A stretch of DNA of 64,000 bases from Rhodospirillales bacterium. Lineage in GTDB: Bacteria > Pseudomonadota > Alphaproteobacteria > SMXQ01. The stretch is taken from the NCBI GenBank assembly GCA_018666775.1, contig JABIXC010000010.1, positions 1 to 64,000 on the forward strand, given 5' to 3'. The notes beneath the pieces were generated by a model. That model searched no databases. It was not told the DNA's origin and was given only the letters and a program-made list of their open reading frames with translations. The translations under genes and the position numbers were made by a program. Shown here one piece after another: positions 26,048 to 34,447 of this stretch. Within the stretch, counting starts at the first letter, position 1. Each line of letters begins with the position of its first letter.

Positions 26048-26473
26048 TTATTTCAGGTTTTGGCTGTCGCGCCGATCGGTTTTTTCACCAACAGCGCGTG
26101 TATCGCGGATGTTCAGCACATCTTTTTTGGTGTCATAATTAATATGTGTGTTGGCGCTATTTGGTCCCGTGCGGGTGCCCATCAGAACCATGGGGCCATC
26201 GCCCGTATTTTCCAGCTGATAGAAAGAACCGCCTTCAATCAATGCGGCCATGCCGGGCCCCAGGGTTGATGCACCCCCATCGGGAAAGGACATGGTGCAG
26301 GCGCCTTCCAGACACATGAACGTCTGGTCACCGGGATGGCAATGCATGTCATCTTTGTCGCCGGGATTGGGATAATAGTGCATCCAGGCATGCATTTTGC
26401 GGGTATCCATGATTATTTTGCGTTTTCTACGCTCATGGGCCAAGCCGACAACATCAACTATTTCAATCGCCAT
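26048..26473 (-). CDS. Small cupin protein
   Basis: 141-residue single-domain cupin. Cupin motif 1 is DMHCHPGDQTFMCLEGACTMSF (HxH with the downstream Glu), motif 2 is around FYQLENTGDGPMVLMGTRTG. An AGGAG site precedes ATG 26473. It converges on the SDR with 3 bp between stops, on the other strand from the catabolic run. Possibly a small dioxygenase or isomerase; no specific function can be read. Confidence 0.75.
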   Translation of the reverse strand: MAIEIVDVVGLAHERRKRKIIMDTRKMHAWMHYYPNPGDKDDMHCHPGDQTFMCLEGACTMSFPDGGASTLGPGMAALIEGGSFYQLENTGDGPMVLMGTRTGPNSANTHINYDTKKDVLNIRDTRAVGEKTDRRDSQNLK

Positions 26474-26594
26474 GGTTTTTCTCCTGTTCAAGGTTCTCTG
26501 TCGCCGCGTCGGGCAAAACGGAATGTATCGCGATATTAGCGCAATTTTTGGGTTGATGAAGCTACATTTTTGGAAATGCCGGTGAGATTAACCT

Positions 26595-28763
26595 CTATTG
26601 GGCGGCATCACTCTGGGGCTTGTTTTGCGATGCTAATTTGACAAAATTCTCAGGCGTTAAAGGTCTTGCCAGATAATAACCCTGCACTTCGTCGCAGCCA
26701 AAAGCACGGAGGCAATCCAGTTGTTCCTGCGTTTCCACGCCTTCGGCAATGACTTTAAGGTTTAGAGAATGCCCAAGATCAATGATGGTTTTGGTGATGG
26801 CCTCAGTGGGGGCGTCGTCAACCATGCCTCGGATGAACGATTGATCAACTTTCAGATGCTGGATCGGGAATTGTTTGATGTAGCTAAGCGATGAATACCC
26901 GGTTCCAAAATCGTCAATGGCAAGGCTGACCCCGATATTACGCAAATCCCAAAGCATTGCGATGATTTGATCCATGTCATGGACGCCGCCCGACAAGGTC
27001 ATGCTTTCGGTGATTTCCAGTTCAAGCCATTGCGGATCAAGGCCGGATTTGGTGAGTGCCGCTTTCACGCTATCCACCAACCCGGCGTTCTCAAACTGGA
27101 TGGCGGATATATTGACCTTCACCGGGACTTTGGGGAGCCCTTGTTCCTGCCATGCCTTGTTTTGGCGGCAGGTCTCTTCCAAAATCCATTCCCCCATGGG
27201 AATAATTAGCCCGCTATTTTCTGCAATGCCAATAAATGCGCCGGGAGGCACAAGCCCCTTGCCTGGGTGGTTCCAACGGATCAGCGATTCGACGCCGGTT
27301 AATTTTTGAGTATTGGTGTCAAATTGGGGCTGGTAGTGCATCAGGAATTCTTGGCGTGCGATGGCCAGACGCAATTCATTTTCCATTGTTTCCTGTTCGG
27401 TGATGCGGGAATGCAGTGCATTGTCATAAATTTGATAACAGCTCCTGCCTTCATCCTTGGCATGATAAAGCGCCTGATCCGCCTTGCGGATCAGTTCATC
27501 GGGGTCCCCACTGTCATGGGGGAAAAAAGAAATACCAATACTGGTGCCCGCTTGGAGATAGCAACCACTGACAATGTGGGGTTCTGAAATCGCCTTAACA
27601 ATGCGGTCGGCCAGCCTATGCACAGGGGCGTTGTCTGCCAGATTGGTCAGGATAATGGCAAATTCATCGCCGCCAAGCCGCGCGACTGTATCGGTATCAC
27701 GCACGGACTTGTGTAAATTTTTGGCGACGGTCTTGAGCAGTTCATCCCCGATGGGGTGGCCGAAGTTGTCATTTATTTCTTTGAATTTATCAAGATCGAG
27801 AAATAACAAGGCCCCGCCCATGCCGGAACGGGTGGAATTCTTGACAGCATCTTCCAGGCGGTCATGAAACAACTGGCGGTTGGGTAGGCCCGTCAAGGGA
27901 TCGGTATGGGCCATTTTCCATTTTATGGCATCATTGTGTTTGCGCTCGGTGATGTCGGACAGGGTGACAAGGATACTGGAAAGTTTTCCTTTGGCATCAA
28001 AAATGGGCGTGCCTAAAAATTTGATGAATGTTTCATTGTCATCATCACTGTCATCATCAATGCCATCATTTGCCAATGCCACTTCACAGGCAGCCACATT
28101 GCCATCCCGCCACTGTCTTTGGGTTTTCAATAGTGTTTCGGAAAATTCTGGCCGGGCGATGGCTCCTAAAGACTTTCCATCAAGCCAGTTAATCGTATCA
28201 ATGTCGAAAAAGGTCCGGGCTGGTGGGTTTGCATAAAGCAACTTTCCCTCCGGCGTGATGTGGCAAATTCCAACAAAGACCACTTCCATCAATGTCTGGT
28301 ATTGGCGTTCGCTTTCTTTAATTTTGTCCCGGGCAAGCAACAGCTCTTCGGCGATGACGGCATGATCATTTGCCTCTTTGTTGACCCGATCGTTGGTATC
28401 TTCGAGTTCTGCACATTGCAGCAAAAGTTTTTCACAATTCAGTTGCAATTCGGTTTCGCGGCGTTTGTTCGTGGCAGAAAACCAGTATACCGTACCGACC
28501 CAGAGCAAAGCGCCCACACCCAATAGAGTCGCAATCAAAGGGGATCGCTCGGGCGTAAAAGCCCAAAGGGCCGCCACAAGGACAAGCGGCACGGCCAGCG
28601 TTGCTATTTTTGCAATGGGTTGTTTTAACGCCACGCAGTTATTTCCCAAGATTGGCAAGGCATTGAATAACTCAGTGAGCCATTTGTGCTTTGTCATCTG
28701 CTTTGATTCCGGTGCCTCATGCACTGGAAATTCCCTAGATTTTAGCCGTTTAGTGCTTAACAT
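26595..28763 (-). CDS. Membrane GGDEF-EAL (PAS) cyclic-di-GMP enzyme
   Basis: 722-residue signalling protein. Two hydrophobic segments at about residues 47-95 anchor it; a coiled-coil-like stretch follows, then a PAS domain (about 145-265, YQTLMEVVFVGICHITPEGKLLYAN), a GGDEF domain and an EAL domain. The GGDEF active site RLGGDEF is intact with an RDTD inhibitory site exactly five residues before it. In the EAL domain the motif reads ESLIRW, and the other catalytic stretches VNISAIQF, ELEITES, DDFGTGYSS, KVDQSFI and EGVET are present, so phosphodiesterase activity is plausible too. The start is uncertain: ATG 28697 is an alternative. Confidence 0.88.
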   Translation of the reverse strand: MLSTKRLKSREFPVHEAPESKQMTKHKWLTELFNALPILGNNCVALKQPIAKIATLAVPLVLVAALWAFTPERSPLIATLLGVGALLWVGTVYWFSATNKRRETELQLNCEKLLLQCAELEDTNDRVNKEANDHAVIAEELLLARDKIKESERQYQTLMEVVFVGICHITPEGKLLYANPPARTFFDIDTINWLDGKSLGAIARPEFSETLLKTQRQWRDGNVAACEVALANDGIDDDSDDDNETFIKFLGTPIFDAKGKLSSILVTLSDITERKHNDAIKWKMAHTDPLTGLPNRQLFHDRLEDAVKNSTRSGMGGALLFLDLDKFKEINDNFGHPIGDELLKTVAKNLHKSVRDTDTVARLGGDEFAIILTNLADNAPVHRLADRIVKAISEPHIVSGCYLQAGTSIGISFFPHDSGDPDELIRKADQALYHAKDEGRSCYQIYDNALHSRITEQETMENELRLAIARQEFLMHYQPQFDTNTQKLTGVESLIRWNHPGKGLVPPGAFIGIAENSGLIIPMGEWILEETCRQNKAWQEQGLPKVPVKVNISAIQFENAGLVDSVKAALTKSGLDPQWLELEITESMTLSGGVHDMDQIIAMLWDLRNIGVSLAIDDFGTGYSSLSYIKQFPIQHLKVDQSFIRGMVDDAPTEAITKTIIDLGHSLNLKVIAEGVETQEQLDCLRAFGCDEVQGYYLARPLTPENFVKLASQNKPQSDAAQ

Positions 28764-28795
28764 TTGCTTGTGATTAATTAAGAACGACTTGCGAC

Positions 28796-28823
28796 AACTG
28801 GGGCAACCTTGCCCCCAATTGTG
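28796..28823. promoter_or_regulatory. Hairpin in the divergent promoter of the GGDEF-EAL and molybdenum hydroxylase genes
   Basis: GGGGCA (28800-28805) pairs with TGCCCC (28810-28815), and flanking ACAA/TTGT extend the dyad with two interruptions. It lies about 100 bp before the molybdenum-enzyme start and 33 bp before the GGDEF-EAL start, so it may be an operator or leader hairpin. Function not shown. Confidence 0.35.
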
Positions 28824-28918
28824 TTGATACCCGCAGGGATGGGCGCATTCTCTTGTAGATGGGGCGGGTTCCGTATATTCGTATTAAATAAACATATTTT
28901 GAAAAATGGGAGAGTTTG

Positions 28919-31243
28919 ATGGGGAAATATGCACTCGGACAGCCGGTGTGGCGGGCAGAAGACAAGCGCCTTTTAAGAGGCGGCGGCCGCTATGTTGATG
29001 ATGTGCAACTGCCCCGGATGGTGTTTGGCTGCGTTTTACGCTCCCCTCATGCCAGTGCAGAAATTCTTTCCATTGATAAGCAGGCGGCCTTGGCAGCACC
29101 CGGCGTTTTGGCTGTGCTCACCCATGATGATTGGGCGGCTTCGGGGTTTGGTGATCTTCCCAATGCCAAGGGTCTGAAGCGCCGTGATGGGTCTGATATG
29201 TATCAGACCCAGATTTTTCCCCTTGTGGCGGATCGGGTGCGCCGGGTTGGGGATTACGTTGCTTTTGTCGTCGCCGAAACTGCTGCTCAGGCTCAGGATG
29301 CATCGGAATTGATTGATGTGGCGTACAAGGCATTGCCATCGGTCACCAACACCAAAGCAGCCCTTGATCCTGATGCGCCCCGGGTCTGGGATGATTGCCC
29401 CGACAATATTTCTTTTGTTCACCAAGCCGGTGATCAAAAGGCGGTGGATGCTGCTTTTGAAACTGCAGCCCATGTGGTGGAACGCGATATGGTCATTAAC
29501 CGGGTGACGGCATCGGCCATGGAGCCCCGGGCAACGGTGGGAACGTATGACCCGTCCTTTGACAGCTACACCCTCTATACAACGTTGCAAGGCGCGCACC
29601 CATATCGGTCTCAATTGGCCAACCGGGTGCTTAAGGTTGCCGAAAGCCGGGTGCGCATTGTTGCCGGAGATGTTGGCGGCAGTTTCGGAATGAAATCCAA
29701 TATTTATGCGGAAGGGCCGTTGTGCCTGTTGGCGTCTAAATTGACAGGCCGCCCGGTAAAATGGGTAGCGACACGAACCGAATCATTTCTAAGCGACACC
29801 CATGGTCGTGACAATGTCACCCATGGGGCGCTGGCCCTTGATGCCGATTATAATTTTCTGGCGCTCCGGGTGAAGACCATTGCGGGGCTTGGCGCCTATG
29901 TTACCAACAGCACGCCCAACCCGGCCATCAACAACATTGGCTCTATGGCGGGTGTTTATACGACGCCTGCCATCCATGTGGATGTGACGGGTGTTTTCAC
30001 CAATACCAACCCAACGTCGCCCTATCGGGGTGCCGGTCGGCCAGAGGCTGCTTTTGTGATCGAACATATGATTGATGCGGCATCGGATGATTTGGGGGTG
30101 GATCCGGTGGACCTGCGTCGTCGCAACACCGTTCAACCCGATGCGATGCCCTTTAAAACGGCCCTTAATCAGACCTATGATTCCGGAGAATTTGAGAAAA
30201 ATCTGGATATGGCCCTGGCGCTTGCCGATTACAAAGGCTTTGAAGCCCGTCGTGCAGAATCAAGTGCCCGGGGAAAACTGCGCGGCATCGGTATTTCCAA
30301 TACCATTGAACGCGCAGCAGGGCCGGGCATTGAAGGCATGGAATTGCGCTTTGATCGCTCAGGCACGGCAAGCATTCTGGCGGGTTCCGTGACCCAGGGC
30401 CAAGGCCATGAAACCGTGTTCAAGCAATTGGTGTGTGACCGTCTTGGGCTGGAAATGGATGATGTCAATTATGTCTGGGGAGACACGGACAAGGTCCCAT
30501 TTGGCCATGGCACCGGTGGATCGCGTTCGGCGACCCATGGGGGTTCTGCCCTGAATATGGCGGTGGATAAGGTTTTGGCAAAGGCCACCAAAATTGCAGC
30601 GCATTTGCTGGAAGTGGACCTAGATGAGGTCGCCTTTGAAGATGGCATTTTTTCAAGCGGTGCGTCTAACCGCTCCCTCACCATCAAAGAGATTGCCAAA
30701 GCGGCACCGTTGCCCAAAAACTTGCCCGAAGGCATGGAGCCGGGATTGATGGAAAGTGCTGTGCGCAAAGCCACCGTGGCCAACTTCCCCAATGGGTGCC
30801 ATGTGGTAGAATTAGAAATTGATCCCGAAACAGGGACGATTGAGCCCATCGATTACAACGTGGTGGATGATGTGGGCTTGGTCATGAATCCCAAGCTGCT
30901 TCATGGCCAAATCCATGGCGGCATTGCTCAAGGATTGGGCCAGATTTTAAAGGAAGACATCAATTACGATGATGACGGCCAGTTGGTCAGCGCAACGTTT
31001 CTTGATTACGCCATGCCTCGGGCCACAGATTTCAGCCACATGCGGGTGGAGACTAACCCGGTGCCGACCGAGACCAATCCATTGGGCACAAAAGGCGCAG
31101 GTGAAGCGGGTGCCGTTGGGGCCATGCCTGCGGTCACCAACGCATTGATGGATGCCCTGTCACCTTTGGGTATTCGGTCTGTGCCAATGCCAGCGACCCC
31201 ACAGCGTCTTTGGCGTTTAATCAAAGGCGCTGCAAACGTTTAA
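28919..31243 (+). CDS. Molybdopterin-binding large subunit, xanthine dehydrogenase/CO dehydrogenase family
   Basis: 774-residue large (L) subunit of molybdenum hydroxylases. Visible marks: GGGRYVDDVQLPRMVFGCVLRSPHA at the N-terminus, GGSFGMKSNIYAEGPL, PYRGAGRPEA (the active-site loop, not the CoxL-specific cysteine motif AYRCSFR), and GTKGAGEAGAVG near the end with the catalytic Glu. It would hydroxylate an aldehyde or N-heterocycle. The flavin (M) and 2Fe-2S (S) subunits that normally adjoin it are absent here. ATG 28919 follows GGGAGAG. Its stop lies 3 bp from the end of the convergent binding-protein gene. Confidence 0.88.
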   Translation: MGKYALGQPVWRAEDKRLLRGGGRYVDDVQLPRMVFGCVLRSPHASAEILSIDKQAALAAPGVLAVLTHDDWAASGFGDLPNAKGLKRRDGSDMYQTQIFPLVADRVRRVGDYVAFVVAETAAQAQDASELIDVAYKALPSVTNTKAALDPDAPRVWDDCPDNISFVHQAGDQKAVDAAFETAAHVVERDMVINRVTASAMEPRATVGTYDPSFDSYTLYTTLQGAHPYRSQLANRVLKVAESRVRIVAGDVGGSFGMKSNIYAEGPLCLLASKLTGRPVKWVATRTESFLSDTHGRDNVTHGALALDADYNFLALRVKTIAGLGAYVTNSTPNPAINNIGSMAGVYTTPAIHVDVTGVFTNTNPTSPYRGAGRPEAAFVIEHMIDAASDDLGVDPVDLRRRNTVQPDAMPFKTALNQTYDSGEFEKNLDMALALADYKGFEARRAESSARGKLRGIGISNTIERAAGPGIEGMELRFDRSGTASILAGSVTQGQGHETVFKQLVCDRLGLEMDDVNYVWGDTDKVPFGHGTGGSRSATHGGSALNMAVDKVLAKATKIAAHLLEVDLDEVAFEDGIFSSGASNRSLTIKEIAKAAPLPKNLPEGMEPGLMESAVRKATVANFPNGCHVVELEIDPETGTIEPIDYNVVDDVGLVMNPKLLHGQIHGGIAQGLGQILKEDINYDDDGQLVSATFLDYAMPRATDFSHMRVETNPVPTETNPLGTKGAGEAGAVGAMPAVTNALMDALSPLGIRSVPMPATPQRLWRLIKGAANV

Positions 31244-31246
31244 ACT

Positions 31247-32161
31247 TCAGGCGGCATTTTTTGGTTTGCCGCCGGCTGCGGGTGCAGTCAGGCCCGTGGC
31301 TTCGCACCAGTAGCTGGTATCGTAGAATTGTTCTGCTGAATGGTGGGGTGGCGGATATAACCCCAGCTCGATCCTAAGCTCCATGTTTTGGCGGATGGCA
31401 TCGGGGTTGATGCACCCTTTGGGCACAACGCGAACGTACGCATGTTCGGCGCGTTCCTGGGTGAGCCCTTGCTGGCGCATCAGGATGTCGATAGTTTCGG
31501 CCTTGTTCTCAGGTTTCAAAAGCCAGTCACACGATGCAGACCACGCCCGGATAAACCGCACCACGGTTTCACGATTTTCTTCAACCCAGCTTCGGAGACT
31601 CCAGCCACAGGCCAATGGCCAATTGGGAACATAGTCATCGCCATCTGCCAGAAGGACGCCACCGCTGGCGATAATCTTGTCTGATGATGGCGGCGTCAGC
31701 ATGGCTGCGGCAACCCGGCCTTCCAGAAAGGCTTCTGCGCGTTTTGGTGTGTTGCCGATGATTTCGTATGTGTAGTCATCTTCCATCATGCCGTGTTCGC
31801 GCATGATCTTCATGCGGATGACATCCAGATTGGAATCAACGGGATCAGCGGCCAAAAGTTTGCCGCGCAAGTCTTCCACCGATGTGATTCCCGGCTGTCC
31901 GATCAGGTATGCCCCAAGCCCTTCTTCGGCCTGCATAAACATGACGTAATCAACACCTTCCTTGGTCGACCGCGCGATCATGGTGTCGGCACTGGACAGC
32001 GTCATGTTCCATCGCCCTGCGGCCATTTCATCATTATGTTCCGGCGCTAGAGTCGCAATGTGAAATTCAACCTCAAGGCTTTCTTTTTTAAAAAACCCTT
32101 TTTCATCGGCAATAACATGCGGGGGCCTGCGCGAATAACCGCTTACAGTAAGGGAATCCAT
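31247..32161 (-). CDS. NMT1/THI5-like solute-binding protein without a signal peptide
   Basis: 304-residue substrate-binding fold of the NMT1/SsuA-like type: GYSRRPPHVIADEKGFFKKESLEVEFH is the family start, GITSVEDLRGKLLAADPVDSN the hinge, and FLEGRVAAAMLTPPSSD the second lobe. The start is well supported by AGGAGG, and the protein begins directly with the mature fold, so no export signal exists. This suggests a cytoplasmic role, as in pyrimidine-synthesis (THI5-like) or sensing proteins. It converges on the molybdenum hydroxylase gene. No permease nearby. Confidence 0.8.
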   Translation of the reverse strand: MDSLTVSGYSRRPPHVIADEKGFFKKESLEVEFHIATLAPEHNDEMAAGRWNMTLSSADTMIARSTKEGVDYVMFMQAEEGLGAYLIGQPGITSVEDLRGKLLAADPVDSNLDVIRMKIMREHGMMEDDYTYEIIGNTPKRAEAFLEGRVAAAMLTPPSSDKIIASGGVLLADGDDYVPNWPLACGWSLRSWVEENRETVVRFIRAWSASCDWLLKPENKAETIDILMRQQGLTQERAEHAYVRVVPKGCINPDAIRQNMELRIELGLYPPPHHSAEQFYDTSYWCEATGLTAPAAGGKPKNAA

Positions 32162-32368
32162 GGTTTTTTCCTCCTGACAGGGCTTGAATGCCCGTTATTA
32201 TAAGACGCAGGTTAAGGGGCGCGCCAAAATATTCGTTGTAATTTTATAGAAACCCTCGCAAGATTAAAAGTACGACGACCGCTGCAAGATTTAGCAGACC
32301 CTGCTTTCTGTTTGTTTATTGGCTGACGAGGGCTTTATCTCCTAGATTTTTTGTGAAGGAAGTCATCG

Positions 32369-32390
32369 CCACGCAACATGTCGTGCGTGG
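32369..32390 (+). promoter_or_regulatory. 5'-UTR hairpin of the cold-shock gene
   Basis: CCACGCA (32369-32375) pairs perfectly with TGCGTGG (32384-32390) around an 8-base loop, 26 bases before the cspA-like ATG. Cold-shock mRNAs of other bacteria carry temperature-dependent leader structures; this may be one. The rest of 32162-32416 shows nothing I can name. Confidence 0.45.
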
Positions 32391-32416
32391 TTATATAAAC
32401 TTATGGGAATACTTTC

Positions 32417-32620
32417 ATGGCTACAGGTACCGTAAAATTTTTCAACACCACCCGGGGGTTTGGCTTTATCTCTCCCGATGATGGTTCCAAAGATGTCTTT
32501 GTTCATGTCACTGCTGTCGAAGCATCAGGCATGGCAGGTTTGAACGAAGGTCAAAAAGTTAATTTTGATATTGAGCCAGATGCGCGCGGCCCCAAGGCTG
32601 TTAACCTGTCTGAAGCTTAA
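32417..32620 (+). CDS. Cold-shock domain protein (CspA family)
   Basis: 67-residue single CSD protein. [33 protein letters not shown] contains RNP1 (GFGFI) and RNP2 (VFVHV); aromatic residues for nucleic-acid stacking are present. It binds single-stranded RNA/DNA and melts secondary structure, helping translation in cold or stationary cells. It has its own promoter region (255 bp upstream with a leader hairpin) and terminator. Alphaproteobacterial genomes usually have several copies; which one this is cannot be told. Confidence 0.93.
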   Translation: MATGTVKFFNTTRGFGFISPDDGSKDVFVHVTAVEASGMAGLNEGQKVNFDIEPDARGPKAVNLSEA

Positions 32621-32641
32621 AGTTTATTTCAAAACTTGTTC

Positions 32642-32672
32642 AAAGGGCCGCCCAAGTGGGCGGCCCTTTTTT
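32642..32672 (+). terminator. Strong intrinsic terminator of the cold-shock gene
   Basis: AAAGGGCCGCCC (32642-32653), 4-base loop, GGGCGGCCCTTT (32658-32669) and further T residues: a textbook terminator 21 bp after the stop, in the gap between the convergent cspA-like and glnS genes. Confidence 0.9.
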
Positions 32673-32701
32673 CTTACGGGGATTTGAAATAGCGATAAGC
32701 C

Positions 32702-34390
32702 CTATTTGCCTTTGGTCTTGGCCCAACTATCGCGAAGGGCAATGGTGCGGTTGAAGACCAGCTTTTCAGGTGTGCTGTCAGGATCTGCACAAAAATAACC
32801 CTGTCGTTCAAACTGGACCGTCACACCGGGTTCAGCCGTCGCAAGGGCGGGTTCAAGAATGCAATGTTCCAGAACGCTCAAAGAATCCGGGTTGATGTCA
32901 TCCATGGCATCGCCAGAAGTGCCGGGTGTTTCAGACGCAAACAGGTGGTCATAAAGGCGAATGGATGCACGCTGGCCCTTGGCCGCTGAGACCCAGTGGA
33001 TGGTGCCTTTGACCTTGCGGCCATCAGGGGCATCGCCGCCACGGGTTTCAGGATCATAGGTGCAATGTAATTCTGTGACGTTGCCCGCGTCGTCTTTCAC
33101 TACGCTTTGACAGGTGATGAAATAGGCAAACCGCAGGCGCACTTCACGGCCCACGCCAAGGCGGAAAAATTTCTTTGGCGGGTCTTCCATGAAATCTGCA
33201 CGTTCAATATAAATTTCGCGGCCAAAGGGCACCTTGCGGGTGCCAGCGGTTTCATCATTGGGGTGGTTGACCGCATCCAGTTCTTCGCTGTCGCCTTCTG
33301 GATAATTTGTGATGACCACTTTCAGCGGATCAAGCACGCCCATGCGCCGATGGGCAATTTGGTTCAGGTGTTCGCGCACGCAATGCTCCAGCATCTGGAC
33401 TTCAACGGTGCTGTTGGCTTTGGCGACGCCAATTTTGGCAATAAAATCACGGATGGCGAACGCCGGATAACCGCGCCGGCGAAAACCGGCCAGAGTTGGC
33501 ATGCGGGGGTCATCCCAGCCCGCAACATGGTTTTCGGTAACCAGCGCGATCAGGCGACGTTTTGAAAGAATGGTGTGGGTCAGGTTCAGACGTGCAAATT
33601 CGGTCTGATGGGGGCGAGCGGGTGTTGGCAGGTTTTCCAACAACCAATCATAAAGCGGGCGATGGTCTTCAAATTCCAGCGTACACAAAGAATGGGTGAT
33701 GCCTTCGATGGCATCGGATTGGCCATGGGCGAAATCATAGGTCGGGTAAATGCACCAGGTATCGCCTGTTCGCGGATGGCTGGCGGCAATGATCCGATAC
33801 AAAACCGGGTCGCGCATATTCATATTGCCCGATGCCATGTCAATTTTGGCGCGCAAAACATGAGAACCGTCGTCAAATTCTCCGGCCCGCATGCGGCGGA
33901 ACAGATCAAGGTTTTCTGCAACCGCACGGCCCCGTGATGGGCTTTCGCGGCCCGGTTCCGTCAGGGTGCCCCGATAGGTGCGCATTTCATCGGCGCTTAA
34001 ATCATCGACATAGGCGTTTCCCGCCTCAATCAGGTGTTCGGACCAGGTATAGAGCTGTTCAAAATAATCTGATGCGTAAAAAAGGTGTTCTCCCCAATCA
34101 AACCCGAGCCAGCGGAGATCAGTCTTGATGGCATCAATATAGACCTGTTCTTCTTTTGCGGGGTTGGTGTCATCAAATCGCAGATGACAGCGCCCCCCAA
34201 ATTCTTCTGCTACGCCAAAATTCAGGCAAATGGATTTGGCATGCCCGATATGCAGGAATCCATTGGGTTCTGGCGGAAAACGGGTAACGATCGCGGGCAC
34301 TTGATTGTTATCCAGATCGCCCTGGATCATGGTGCGGATGAAATCGTGCCCCTGATCTGGATCAGTTTCGGTTGTCTTATCTGTGTTCAT
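32702..34390 (-). CDS. glnS: Glutaminyl-tRNA synthetase
   Basis: 562-residue class I aminoacyl-tRNA synthetase. [21 protein letters not shown] contains the HIGH motif and ILSKRRL the KMSKS-like motif; [17 protein letters not shown] and [16 protein letters not shown] are Gln/Glu-type contact regions, and the C-terminal beta-barrel anticodon domains complete the GlnRS length. It charges tRNA-Gln with glutamine and ATP. ATG 34390 is preferred over 34405 for a GAAAG just upstream. Its presence implies that this organism does not rely only on Glu-tRNA-Gln amidation. It lies 37 bp after the antiporter gene, same strand. Confidence 0.95.
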   Translation of the reverse strand: MNTDKTTETDPDQGHDFIRTMIQGDLDNNQVPAIVTRFPPEPNGFLHIGHAKSICLNFGVAEEFGGRCHLRFDDTNPAKEEQVYIDAIKTDLRWLGFDWGEHLFYASDYFEQLYTWSEHLIEAGNAYVDDLSADEMRTYRGTLTEPGRESPSRGRAVAENLDLFRRMRAGEFDDGSHVLRAKIDMASGNMNMRDPVLYRIIAASHPRTGDTWCIYPTYDFAHGQSDAIEGITHSLCTLEFEDHRPLYDWLLENLPTPARPHQTEFARLNLTHTILSKRRLIALVTENHVAGWDDPRMPTLAGFRRRGYPAFAIRDFIAKIGVAKANSTVEVQMLEHCVREHLNQIAHRRMGVLDPLKVVITNYPEGDSEELDAVNHPNDETAGTRKVPFGREIYIERADFMEDPPKKFFRLGVGREVRLRFAYFITCQSVVKDDAGNVTELHCTYDPETRGGDAPDGRKVKGTIHWVSAAKGQRASIRLYDHLFASETPGTSGDAMDDINPDSLSVLEHCILEPALATAEPGVTVQFERQGYFCADPDSTPEKLVFNRTIALRDSWAKTKGK

Positions 34391-34413
34391 AGGTTTCTTT
34401 CGCATACGCCAGT

Positions 34414-34447
34414 GTTATCGGCCAGCTTTATCGGCCAGCTTTATCGG
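34414..34447. repeat. 13-bp tandem repeat across the antiporter stop codon
   Basis: Two and a half units of TTTATCGGCCAGC: 34414-34426 (one base different), 34427-34439, and a partial third 34440-34447. The antiporter stop (TAA in reverse) lies at the start of the middle unit. Confidence 0.85.
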
